The position numbers and the translations under genes were made by a program. From positions 1 to 31,495 of the forward strand of contig CALBKM010000039.1 in the NCBI GenBank assembly GCA_937895705.1: a stretch of DNA of 31,495 bases. The letters run 5' to 3'. Origin of the DNA: an uncultured Clostridia bacterium. GTDB taxonomy: Bacteria; Bacillota; Clostridia; Lachnospirales; Lachnospiraceae. This document shows positions 1 to 8,900 of this stretch, one piece after another. Under the pieces are notes generated by a model that saw nothing but the letters and a program-made list of their open reading frames with translations, ran no database searches and was not told the DNA's origin. The stretch's first letter is position 1. The number at the start of each line of letters is the position of its first letter.

Positions 1-1451
1 GCATCGTCTGCCGGGAGGCTGCCCTTGTTAGCTGCGAGAGCTTCTTCCTCTTCAACGAGTTCCTTCATCTGCTCGATGAAGTAGTGCTTAACCTTGGTAA
101 TATCATGAATCTCATCTACGGTAGCACCCTTACGAAGTGCTTCATACATAATGAAATGACGCTCGCTGGATGCGGTAATTAACATCTGGAGAAGCTCTTC
201 CTTGGTCTTCTGATCGAAGTCCTTTGCATGACCGAGACCGTAACGGCCGGTCTCAAGGCTGCGGATGGCCTTCTGGAAGGCTTCCTTGTAGGTCTTACCG
301 ATACTCATAACTTCACCTACGGCGCGCATCTGAGTACCAAGCTTGTCTTCTACGCCCTTGAACTTTTCGAAAGCCCAACGTGCGAACTTGATTACGATGT
401 AATCTCCGTCCGGCTCATACTTGTCAAGGGTGCCGTACTTGCCGCACGGAATATCCTTTAAGGTGAGACCTGCCGCCAGCATTGCAGATACAAGAGCAAT
501 CGGGAAACCGGTTGCCTTGGAAGCAAGTGCGGAGGAACGAGAGGTTCTCGGGTTGATCTCAATAACGATGATACGGTCGGAAACCGGATCGTGTGCGAAC
601 TGTACGTTGGTACCGCCGATTACTTCAACGGATTCAACAATCTTAAATGCCTGCTCCTTTAAGCGTGCCTGACATTCCTTGGAGATGGTCAGCATCGGAG
701 CGGAACAGAAGGAGTCACCGGTATGTACACCCAGCGGGTCGATGTTTTCGATGAAGCAAACGGTAATCATGTTATTGTCTGCGTCACGTACAACTTCGAC
801 TTCGAGCTCTTCCCAACCGAGGATAGACTCTTCTACAAGAACCTGTCCCACTAAGCTGGCTTGTAAGCCTCTTGCGCATACGGTCTTTAACTCTTCCTTA
901 TTATAAACGAGGCCACCGCCTGCACCGCCCATGGTGTATGCCGGACGGAGAACAACCGGATATCCTAACTTATCAGCGATTTCCAGTGCTTCGTCAACAC
1001 TGTACGCAACCTCACTGCGTGCCATTTCGATGCCCAAAGCATCCATGGACTTTTTAAACTCGATACGGTCTTCGCCGCGCTCGATGGCATCTACCTGAAC
1101 ACCGATAACCTGTACGTTGTACTTGTCCAGAACGCCTGCATTGGCAAGTTCGGAACAAAGGTTGAGGCCGGACTGGCCGCCCAAGTTCGGTAAAAGAGCA
1201 TCCGGACGTTCTTTTGCAATGATCTGCTCGAGGCGTTCTACGTTTAACGGCTCGATGTAAGTAACGTCTGCGGTTTCCGGGTCGGTCATGATGGTAGCCG
1301 GGTTGGAGTTAACCAGGACGATTTCGTAACCGAGTTTTTTCAGTGCCTTACAAGCCTGTGTTCCGGAATAGTCGAATTCACAAGCCTGGCCGATAATAAT
1401 CGGGCCTGAACCGATGATGAGGACTTTGTTGATATCTGTTCGCTTTGGCAT
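1..1451 (-). CDS. carB: Carbamoyl-phosphate synthase large subunit, N-terminal 483 codons (runs off the left edge)
   Basis: The large subunit makes carbamoyl phosphate from bicarbonate, ammonia supplied by the CarA glutaminase, and two ATP, feeding pyrimidine and arginine synthesis. Reading the minus strand from 1451 gives MPKRTDINKVLIIGSGPIII, followed by the family's Gln-Ala-Cys-Glu-Phe-Asp-Tyr-Ser-Gly block and the Asn-Ser-Asn-Pro-Ala-Thr block of the first ATP-grasp half. Only about 45% of the usual roughly 1070 residues is present; the rest lies beyond base 1. The start is set by an AGGAGG ribosome binding site 9-10 bases upstream. The gene lies divergent to the 6S RNA, so carA is not directly upstream and carB must be the first gene of its transcript here. 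Identity is clear from the conserved blocks. Confidence 0.95.
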   Translation of the reverse strand, partial: MPKRTDINKVLIIGSGPIIIGQACEFDYSGTQACKALKKLGYEIVLVNSNPATIMTDPETADVTYIEPLNVERLEQIIAKERPDALLPNLGGQSGLNLCSELANAGVLDKYNVQVIGVQVDAIERGEDRIEFKKSMDALGIEMARSEVAYSVDEALEIADKLGYPVVLRPAYTMGGAGGGLVYNKEELKTVCARGLQASLVGQVLVEESILGWEELEVEVVRDADNNMITVCFIENIDPLGVHTGDSFCSAPMLTISKECQARLKEQAFKIVESVEVIGGTNVQFAHDPVSDRIIVIEINPRTSRSSALASKATGFPIALVSAMLAAGLTLKDIPCGKYGTLDKYEPDGDYIVIKFARWAFEKFKGVEDKLGTQMRAVGEVMSIGKTYKEAFQKAIRSLETGRYGLGHAKDFDQKTKEELLQMLITASSERHFIMYEALRKGATVDEIHDITKVKHYFIEQMKELVEEEEALAANKGSLPADD

Positions 1452-1494
1452 GGATGTGCCCTCCTATATGTTCTAAATTCCTTTTTCCCTTTAT

Positions 1495-1503
1495 TGTATA
1501 CCA
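1495..1503 (-). promoter_or_regulatory. Possible extended -10 promoter for carB
   Basis: On the minus strand TGG-TATACA reads as an extended -10 element (TGnTATAnT-like), about 45 bases upstream of the carB start. No good -35 hexamer is visible 17 bases further up, only a T-rich run. I see no PyrR-type or T-box leader in the short 5' UTR. Confidence 0.3.
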
Positions 1504-1602
1504 TAATACCGAAAAAGAAAAGAGGGAAAATAAAAAAATAACGAAAATGGCAATCCGCACAAAAAAATCCAGATATAGGGTGTAAAAAACAATACTTTTT
1601 AC

Positions 1603-1631
1603 TTGTAATTTGGTGGAGAATGCGGTATAAT
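1603..1631 (+). promoter_or_regulatory. Sigma-A type promoter of the 6S RNA locus
   Basis: TTGTAA at 1603-1608 and TATAAT at 1626-1631 are separated by exactly 17 bases, which is close to the sigma-A consensus. Transcription should start near 1638. No protein-coding gene with a ribosome binding site follows before the terminator at 1993, so this promoter most likely serves the non-coding RNA. The predicted start lies about 50 bases before the 6S core, which implies 5' processing or a long 5' extension. Confidence 0.75.
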
Positions 1632-1690
1632 GAATTCATACAAAAGAACAGAGGGCGATAAGCCTTATTTGAACGTACATAAGAGGTTAT

Positions 1691-1867
1691 CTATCCTAGG
1701 ATGTTCGACACTCCCTGTTATTTTGAACCTACATTACTTTAAAAGGGATTCCTATATTTACAGGTCGCTGCAATGCCTCCGTATGAGTGGACTGCAAAAG
1801 CCTGTGTGCGGTTACCCACCTAGCTTGGGCTAGGAGTCAAAATACAGGAAACGGCATTCCGGGATAG
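1691..1867 (+). ncRNA. ssrS: 6S RNA (SsrS), folded core
   Basis: 6S RNA mimics an open promoter and sequesters the housekeeping RNA polymerase holoenzyme. The 177-base core folds as the family does. A closing helix pairs 1691-1703 with 1855-1867 (13 positions, G-U pairs allowed). A second helix pairs 1714-1726 with 1837-1848 (one bulge). A central bubble follows whose 3' side holds the short hairpin CCTAGC-TTGG-GCTAGG at 1819-1834, then an apical helix with ACAGG/CCTGT. A single-stranded TTGAACCTACATTA-like segment on the 5' side of the bubble and GGTTACCCACC on the 3' side fit Firmicute 6S RNAs as I recall them. No covariance search could be run, so this rests on fold and recalled sequence. 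Promoter upstream at 1603, terminator downstream at 1993. Confidence 0.75.
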
Positions 1868-1868
1868 T

Positions 1869-1987
1869 TACAAAAGAGAATGACGATGAAGTACCAAAGC
1901 GAAGACTACGACGAAGTACATAAGAACACGGAAGCGTACGAAAGAGCATGGTGATATACAAAGGAGTATTGTAAAATACGAAAGAGA
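1869..1987 (+). repeat. Imperfect TAC-x-AAAG-GA repeat array, 3' of the 6S core
   Basis: TAC followed by a purine-rich (A/C/G)(A/T)A(A/G)G(A/C)(G/A) block occurs at 1869, 1892, 1917, 1937, 1957 and 1977. The last four copies are spaced exactly 20 bases apart and the first intervals are 23 and 25. Two further copies lie 5' of the 6S core at 1639 and 1676. The linkers between copies are not conserved. The array sits between the closing helix of 6S and the terminator hairpin, so it should be part of the primary transcript as a purine-rich, weakly structured tail. No function is known to me. Confidence 0.6.
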
Positions 1988-1992
1988 AATAT

Positions 1993-2020
1993 GCCGCGCA
2001 GTTTTCTGCGCGGCTTTTTT
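1993..2020 (+). terminator. Intrinsic terminator of the 6S RNA locus
   Basis: GCCGCGCAG (1993-2001) pairs perfectly with CTGCGCGGC (2006-2014) across a TTTT loop, and six T follow. This is a strong plus-strand terminator that ends the transcript begun near 1638, giving a predicted primary RNA of about 380 bases. Confidence 0.9.
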
Positions 2021-2074
2021 CATGTTTGGACGGCAAGTGCGAGACACCGGGGCCGCACAAATGATGGTATGTAC

Positions 2075-2530
2075 CTATTTCTCAGGTATTGCGGCCTTTT
2101 TTAGCGTATGCTGTATTCCCTCCAAAAGAAGGGTCTGGGTGTACTTGCTGTTTTCGGAGAGAGTGATTTCCTCCAACGATACTCCGGCGGCAAGCTGGGC
2201 ACTGAGATCTGCGGCAGCCGGCTCCATGAGCGGATACATGGCGGAAGTGGCTTCGTCCAAATTGACTAGGCGGACGGAATTGATATGGTCGGTATCCACA
2301 ACCACCTCCAGATTGAGAAAGGAGTCGTTCAGTTCGATGACGGAGTTGTAGACGCCGGCGCGATAGGTTGCCATTGTCGGCGTAATGTTTTCGCCGCTGT
2401 TTACATTGTCTTTTTTCGGTGAAAAGAACAAAACGAACAGCAGGACAAAAAATACGAGAACAAAAGCAGCGGGAACGGCGATACGTAGGAGTTTTTTTAG
2501 TTTTAAAACGATGATTCGTGTTTTTGCCAT
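2075..2530 (-). CDS. Membrane-anchored protein with FMN_bind-like outer domain
   Basis: A 151-residue protein with a basic N-terminus (KTRIIVLKLKKLLR) and one hydrophobic helix at about residues 17-36, followed by a soluble domain that should face outward. The domain has the pattern YRAGVYNSVIELNDSFLNLE, then a Val-rich strand and an INSVRLVNL segment. This resembles the strand order of FMN_bind domains, but I do not see the Ser/Thr-Gly-Ala-Thr flavinylation motif, so flavin attachment is doubtful. The start at 2530 has AGGAGG nine to ten bases upstream. It is divergent from addB with 72 bases between them. Function is unknown; the domain likeness is inference only. Confidence 0.75.
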   Translation of the reverse strand: MAKTRIIVLKLKKLLRIAVPAAFVLVFFVLLFVLFFSPKKDNVNSGENITPTMATYRAGVYNSVIELNDSFLNLEVVVDTDHINSVRLVNLDEATSAMYPLMEPAAADLSAQLAAGVSLEEITLSENSKYTQTLLLEGIQHTLKKAAIPEK

Positions 2531-2602
2531 AGAAGCCTCCTATAGGTTTCCTAAGGGTGTTTTATTGTTACAAGATATTCAGGTAAAGGGGTTTTTATTC
2601 GT

Positions 2603-5600
2603 ATGTCACTTACATTTATTATGGGTGCTTCTGGTTCCGGTAAGACGGAAAGAATCTATGAAAAGGTGTTAAGCACTGCAAAGGAACATCCCGAACGGAC
2701 AGTGCTTGTCGTTGTGCCGGAGCAGTTTTCTTTGCAGACGATGAAGGATTTGATTACGCGCAGCGAAACGAAAAGCATGTCAAATATTGAGGTGCTTAGT
2801 TTTCTGCGCCTTTCTTATCGTGTGTTTGAGGAACTCGGGATTGTACCGGGGGAATTGTTGAGTGATGTGGGAAAAAGTTTACTGATAAAGCGTGTGGTCG
2901 GTCGTCTTGCGGGAGAACTGCGTGTGTTTGCCGCAAATGCGAAAAAAGCGGGATTCATCGATGAAATGAAATCGTTGATTTCAGAGTTTTATCAATACGG
3001 AATTACACCGGAGGCTTTGGAACAGATGCGCTTGCTTGCAAAGGATGAACCGGTTTTATATAAGAAGTTGTCGGACATTGCACTGGTTTACCGGGGCTTT
3101 TCCGAAAGCATTGAAGGAAAGTATTTGGCTACGGAGACTGTTTCGGATGTGTTGGCGGAGGTGATCGGGGAGTCAGCCTTGATGAAGGACTGCGATGTAT
3201 TTTTGGACGGATTTACGGGATTTACGCCGTCTCAGTACGGTCTGCTAAAAAAATTGCTGCAGTATGCGGGGCATTGTTATATGACGCTTACCGCAGATGA
3301 GGAAGCTTTGCGTCTTCCGGAGGCAGAGCACGGGTTGTTTTACCTGACTCTTCGGACGAAGGCTGTGGTGACACGGTTGGCGGAAGAAGCAGGGTGTCCG
3401 GTGGCAACGGAAGTACAGGGGACGGAGGCCGGATTGCCGCGGTTTTCCGGGAATGCGGCATTGGGGGCTTTGGAACGGGGGCTATTCCGGTATCCTGTGC
3501 CGCCGAAACGGACAACGGAGGAAACAGTGCTGCTTTACGCAAAGATGAACCGGAAAGCGGAGGCTTCTTTTGTGGCGGCGGATATTGCCCGTAGAGTACG
3601 CACGGAGGGATTACGTTACGGCAAGGTGGCGGTGGTGACCGGGGATATTGCCGGTTACGGCGAGTTGTTACAGACGGAGTGCCAAAAAGCGGGGGTTCCG
3701 GTATTTTTGGACAGTAAGCGTAAAATGTATCATAATCCGTGTATTGCCTTAATCCGGGCAGTGTTGCAGAATGCGTTAAACGGTTTTTCCTATGATTCGG
3801 TATTTCGTTATTTAAAAAGCGGATTGACGGACTATACGCCGGAAGAAGTGTCGGTGTTGGAAAACTATTGTCTGGCCTGCGGAATCAGGGGCGAGCGGAT
3901 GTGGAAATGTGAGTGGACCTATCGCTATCGTACAAGACAGAAGGTGGATTTGACATATCTGAATACGTTGCGCCGGCGGATTTACAATGAGCTTTCCGTA
4001 ATCGGAGAGAAGCTGACGGAAGGAAAAACGGCGGGAGAACGTACCCGCGGGTTGTATGAGTTCCTGGAAGGGCTGGCAACAGAAGAAAAACTGCGCAAAA
4101 TGGAAGCGGAGTTTGAGGAAAAAGGTGATTTGATACGGGCGGCGGAATACCGGCAGGTGTACCGGAATGTGATGGAGATACTGGATCGTTTTACGGAGCT
4201 TCTGGAGACGGAAGAAATGTCTCTGAGAGAATACGTTGAGCTGATGGAGACCGCTCTTTTTGAGTGTAAGGTGGGCTTTGTACCGTCCGGTACGGATTGT
4301 GTTGTCATCGGAGATATGACCAGAACCCGTCTGACAGATATCGATGTGCTGTATCTGGCGGGAGTAAACGAGGGAGTGACCCCGGCGCAGGGAAGTACGG
4401 GAGGCTTGATTTCGGAAGCGGAACGAGAGTTTTTTAAAGAGAAAAATGTGGAGCTGGCTCCGACGAGAAAAGAAGCGGTATATACGGAGCAGTATTATTT
4501 GTATGCGATGTTGACGAAGCCGAGGAAACGGTTGATTATGACCTACAGCCGGTTGTCGGCCGAGGGGACTGCCCTGCATCCGTCTTATTTTGTAGGTAGG
4601 ATCGGAGATTTATTTACCGACTTTTCGGTGAGGGAAGAGGAAGAATCGTCCTTTGTGTCTCTTCTGCAAAACGACACGGGAAAGATCTATTTGCTGGACG
4701 GGTTACGCCGGTTTGCGGAGGAAGGGATCGTAGAGGATACGGCGTTTTGGGAATTGTATCGCCGGTTTATGTTAAAGGATGAAGAGGAGACAAAGCGCCT
4801 CTTGCAGACTGCGTTTTTTGGTAACCCAACGGGCAACGTGCAGGAGGCGGTGGCAAAACGGTTGTACGGTGCTGTGTTATACGGCAGTGTAACTCGGTTA
4901 GAGAAGTATGCGGCCTGTGCATTTGCGCATTTTTTACAGTACGGACTTTCGCTGGAAGAGCGTGCGGAGTATCGCGTGACGGCGCCGGAGCTGGGCAATT
5001 TGTACCATATGGCACTGGAACTGTTTACAAGGAAAGTACGGGAAAACGGTCTTTCCTGGCATACAATAACAGAGTCCGAAAGAGACAGACTTTGCAAAGA
5101 AAGTTTGTCTGAGGCGGTAACAACCTTTGAAAACGGTGTGTTTGACGGAACAAAACGGAACGGTTATTTGGTAACAAAGGCGGCCAGAGTATTGAAAAAG
5201 ACAATAGAGATGCTGCAGGAGCAGATTAGGGGAAGTTTGTTTGAACCGAAGCACTGTGAGGCAGTGTTTGAGCATACGGCGAAGTACCTTGCCCTTCACG
5301 GAAAAATCGACCGGTATGATCTGTGTTGCAGTAACGACACATGGTATTTGCGGGTGGTGGATTATAAGTCCGGCAGTAAAAAGTTTGATTTAACGGAATT
5401 GTATTACGGACTACAGGTACAATTAGAGGTGTATCTGGCGGCAGCGCTCAGACAGACGGCAGCGGAAGACGGAGTAACGCCTGTACCTGCAGGCATGTTT
5501 TATTTTCATGTGGCGGACCCTTTTCTGGAGCGGGAAAAGTATTCCGAGGATGCGATGAAAAAAGAATTCCGTCCGGACGGTATTTTTAACAATTCAATCA

Positions 5601-5977
5601 CTTCCGTGACGGCGCTGGATGTGTCGTTAAAGGCGGAAAACGGCGGATTTAAGCCTTCGGAGACTTCGAAACTGATTTATGCGGAGACCGATAAAGACGG
5701 TCATTTGAGTGCACGCTCCAAAGGAATTCATGAGGAAGGATTTCAAACGCTGACAGAGTTTGTGTATCGTAAGCTGGAACGGGAAGCGGAGGAGATTTTA
5801 TCGGGTGAGACAGAGGCCAATCCGTATCGTTATAAGAAAACTACGCCGTGTGAATATTGCGGATATAAAACCGTGTGCGGTTTTGACAATAGGCTGAACG
5901 AGTTTTCTTATCGCGAACTTAAGGAACGGAAGAAGGAAGAACTTTGGGAAGAGTTCGGAAAGGAGTGTCATGAGTAA
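2603..5977 (+). CDS. addB: ATP-dependent helicase/deoxyribonuclease subunit B
   Basis: AddB is the second subunit of the AddAB helicase-nuclease, which resects double-strand breaks to a Chi-like site and prepares ends for RecA. The 1124 residues carry a Walker A at 8-15 (GASGSGKT). The C-terminal nuclease has the DYK motif at D920-K922. The iron-sulfur cluster that locks the nuclease is made by C772, C1083, C1086 and C1092, and the +3/+6 spacing of the last three is the AddB signature. Length fits the family (about 1150). The purine-rich AAAGGGG site lies about 12 bases before the ATG. The gene overlaps addA by 8 bases, which suggests coupled translation and equal subunit supply. Confidence 0.97.
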   Translation: MSLTFIMGASGSGKTERIYEKVLSTAKEHPERTVLVVVPEQFSLQTMKDLITRSETKSMSNIEVLSFLRLSYRVFEELGIVPGELLSDVGKSLLIKRVVGRLAGELRVFAANAKKAGFIDEMKSLISEFYQYGITPEALEQMRLLAKDEPVLYKKLSDIALVYRGFSESIEGKYLATETVSDVLAEVIGESALMKDCDVFLDGFTGFTPSQYGLLKKLLQYAGHCYMTLTADEEALRLPEAEHGLFYLTLRTKAVVTRLAEEAGCPVATEVQGTEAGLPRFSGNAALGALERGLFRYPVPPKRTTEETVLLYAKMNRKAEASFVAADIARRVRTEGLRYGKVAVVTGDIAGYGELLQTECQKAGVPVFLDSKRKMYHNPCIALIRAVLQNALNGFSYDSVFRYLKSGLTDYTPEEVSVLENYCLACGIRGERMWKCEWTYRYRTRQKVDLTYLNTLRRRIYNELSVIGEKLTEGKTAGERTRGLYEFLEGLATEEKLRKMEAEFEEKGDLIRAAEYRQVYRNVMEILDRFTELLETEEMSLREYVELMETALFECKVGFVPSGTDCVVIGDMTRTRLTDIDVLYLAGVNEGVTPAQGSTGGLISEAEREFFKEKNVELAPTRKEAVYTEQYYLYAMLTKPRKRLIMTYSRLSAEGTALHPSYFVGRIGDLFTDFSVREEEESSFVSLLQNDTGKIYLLDGLRRFAEEGIVEDTAFWELYRRFMLKDEEETKRLLQTAFFGNPTGNVQEAVAKRLYGAVLYGSVTRLEKYAACAFAHFLQYGLSLEERAEYRVTAPELGNLYHMALELFTRKVRENGLSWHTITESERDRLCKESLSEAVTTFENGVFDGTKRNGYLVTKAARVLKKTIEMLQEQIRGSLFEPKHCEAVFEHTAKYLALHGKIDRYDLCCSNDTWYLRVVDYKSGSKKFDLTELYYGLQVQLEVYLAAALRQTAAEDGVTPVPAGMFYFHVADPFLEREKYSEDAMKKEFRPDGIFNNSITSVTALDVSLKAENGGFKPSETSKLIYAETDKDGHLSARSKGIHEEGFQTLTEFVYRKLEREAEEILSGETEANPYRYKKTTPCEYCGYKTVCGFDNRLNEFSYRELKERKKEELWEEFGKECHE

Positions 5978-8900
5978 GCTTCGATTTACGCCGGAACAAA
6001 GACAGGTGATTGAGGCAAGGAACTGTACCACATTGGTGTCGGCAGCGGCAGGCTCCGGAAAAACAGCGGTTTTGGTACAGAGGATTATCGAAAAGCTGAC
6101 GGCAAAGGATGCTCCTCAGGATATTAACCGGTTGTTGGTGGTTACCTTTACCAATGCGGCGGCGGCCGAGATGCGGGAGCGTATCGGAAAGCGGCTCGCC
6201 GAATGTCTTGCCACGGAAGAATACGCCGGAAACACACATCTGCAAAAGCAGGTGCTGTTGTTGCGCAATGCTTCCATTATGACAATTCACGGCTTTTGTT
6301 TAAGTTTGCTTCGGGAGTTTTTTTACGAACTGGATTTGGACCCGGGGTTCCGGATCGCGGAGGAAGCGGAGCTGACGCTTCTCCGGGCGGATGTGATGGA
6401 GGAACTTTTAGAAGACCGGTATGAGAAAGGGGAAGAACAGTTTCTTCGCCTGACAGAGTGTATCGGCAGCGGAAAAACCGATGACGGTCTGGTGAAGCAT
6501 ATCGAGAATTTATATAAATTTGCCCAGAGTGCGCCCTTCCCGGAGAGTTGGTTACAGAAGGCAACAGATACGTTGGAACGGCAGAAAAATGCCACTATAC
6601 TTTCGGAGAGCGAACCTTGTGTACATCTTTTGACGGAGCGGGTGAAAACGATACTGGGGGATTGTGAGAAAATTCGAAGAAAAGCGGTGGAGATTTGTGA
6701 GGAGAAAGAGGGGCCGTATATGTATCTGGAGGCACTTGATGCCGACGGAGAGTTGCTTACAACGCTCTTAAACAAGAACACCTACAATGAGTTGCGGGAG
6801 GGGCTCTCGGGGCTTTCTTTTCAGGCACTTTCCCGAAAAAAATGTGAAACAACGGAAGAGAAAAAAGATCTTGTGAAGGCGCTGCGGAAAAGATACAAAG
6901 ATATTTTGGAGAAGTTAAGAAAGGATTACTTTTTTACAACGCCGGAGCAGATGGCGGAGGATATGGCAGCTATGGCACCGCTTTTGCAGGGGCTGGTGGA
7001 ATTGTGCGGGGAATACGGGGCGCGTTATGCCCGGAAAAAGACCGAGCGCGGGTTAGTGGATTTTAATGATTTGGAGCACCTTGCGGTGCGGCTTTTAGTG
7101 GAGGAAACGGAAAACGGATTTCGTCCGACGGAGACGGCAAAACTTCTTCGAAGCAGGTACGATGAGATTATGATTGACGAGTGTCAGGACAGTAACGAAA
7201 TCCAGGATTTGCTTTCATGGAGTATCTCCGGAGAGGAAGACGGACGCCCGAACCGTTTTATGGTAGGAGACGTCAAGCAGAGTATTTACAAGTTCCGTAT
7301 GGCAAAACCGGAGCTTTTTATGGACAAATATGATAAATACGGAGAATATAAAGAAGGTGCGGAGTATTGTAAGATTGTCCTCGGTAAGAATTTTCGAAGC
7401 CGGAGGGCGGTGGTGGAAGCAGTCAACGATGTGTTTTCCGGTCTGATGCAGAAGAGCTTCGGAGGAATCGAATACGATGATGCGGCAAAATTGTATTTGG
7501 GAGCATCTTATCCGTGGGATGATGAAGCAACGGGCAAAGGGGAAGCGTATACTGCGGAATTGATGCTTACGGAGCTGTCTGAGGAAGGAGAAGAGGAGGA
7601 AGGAATCGACCGTATCGCAAGAGAAGCCATGGCGGTAGGAACTCGAATCCGGAGTCTTATAGACAGCGGACTGCCGATTTATGACGGGGAAGAGACCGGT
7701 GAAGACGGAGAAAAGCGGCCGAAGTGTCATCCGGTGGAATACAAAGACATTACGGTATTGTTTCGTGCGCTAAGCGGATATGCGGAACCGTTCACGGAGG
7801 TGTTTGCGGAGCTTGGGATTCCGGCAATTGTGGAAAAGCAAAGCGGGTATTTTTCCGCACAGGAAGTGGCAGTGGTGCTAAATGCCCTTCGCATAATCGA
7901 TAATCCGTTACAGGATATTCCCCTTGTCTCGGTATTACGGTCCGAGATGGTGGGAATGACCGAGGAAGAACTGGCACTGGTTCGTATCGCGGCAAAAAAG
8001 GAAGAGAAGGAGTATCGCAAATCCTTCTATGAAGCGGCAGGCCTGTTTTTGGAGGCTTCGGAGGAGGAACGGGACGCGGAAGAGGTCGTGCAAGCAAGAA
8101 GAAAGTTACTCCGTTTTACCGCGCAATTAAAGGAGTTACAGGCACTTTCCGTGTATGCCGGTGTTCCGGAAGTGTTGGAACGCTTGTATAAACTGACTTC
8201 TTATCCGGATTTTGTGCGGGTGAAACCGGGAGGAGAACGTCGCTTCGAGAACCTGGCCATGCTTACGGAAAAGGCAAAGAAGTTTGAAGAGAGCAGTTAT
8301 TCCGGTATTTTTGATTTTGTACGCTATATCGAGCGGTTAATCAAATATGATACGGACACCGGTGAGGCACAGATTGTATCGGGAGAAAATGCCGTGCGCC
8401 TTATGAGTATTCATAAAAGTAAAGGTCTGGAGGCGCCGGTGGTAATTGTGGCCGGACTTTCCAAAAAGTTTAACCGTATGGATGTTCATGCGGGACTGGT
8501 ATTGCATCCGGAATACGGGGTGGCAACGGATTTCAGGGATGAAGTATTGCGGGTAAAGGCGCCGACCTTATTTAAAAAAGTGATTGCGGGACAGTTAAAC
8601 TACGAAATGCTTTCGGAGGAGCTGCGTATTCTGTATGTGGCACTGACCAGAGCGAGGGAGAAGTTGATTTTGTCCGCGACGGTAAAGTCCGAGGAAGAGT
8701 TTTTCGAGGATTTGGGAAATAATATTACAAACGGAGAAAATGCAAGTTACTCGGAGCTGTACGGTGCAAATACGTATCTGGATTTTATAAAGCTTTCTCT
8801 GGGAAGATGTTTGGAAAAGGGAAGTATTACGGTTGTTTGTAAAGATCGGACGACAGTGCAGACGGAGGATATGGTACGACAAAAAGAATCGGAGCGTGTA

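Noticed and set aside
1880..1954. A 24-residue plus-strand ORF (MTMKYQSEDYDEVHKNTEAY...) within the 6S tail repeats
   Set aside because: Only a weak AAAGAGA precedes it, and its apparent repetition follows the DNA repeats, which do not keep frame. Worth remembering if ribosome profiling shows a signal.
1830..2060. A 76-codon minus-strand frame across the 6S tail repeats
   Set aside because: It starts past the terminator, has no ribosome site, and reads through the structured RNA. The repeats are better explained at RNA or DNA level.
2052..2102. GCCGCA...TGCGGC followed by six T on the plus strand
   Set aside because: Looks like a terminator, but the loop is 32 bases and a far better terminator ends just upstream at 2020. 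It also overlaps the 3' end of a minus-strand gene.
3812..4579. A 255-codon open frame on the minus strand inside addB
   Set aside because: Lies wholly within a clear addB domain, has no ribosome site, and its composition (His/Ser/Arg rich) is typical of an antisense shadow. The same holds for the long minus-strand frames inside addA, the GH9 gene, tex and the hydrolase.
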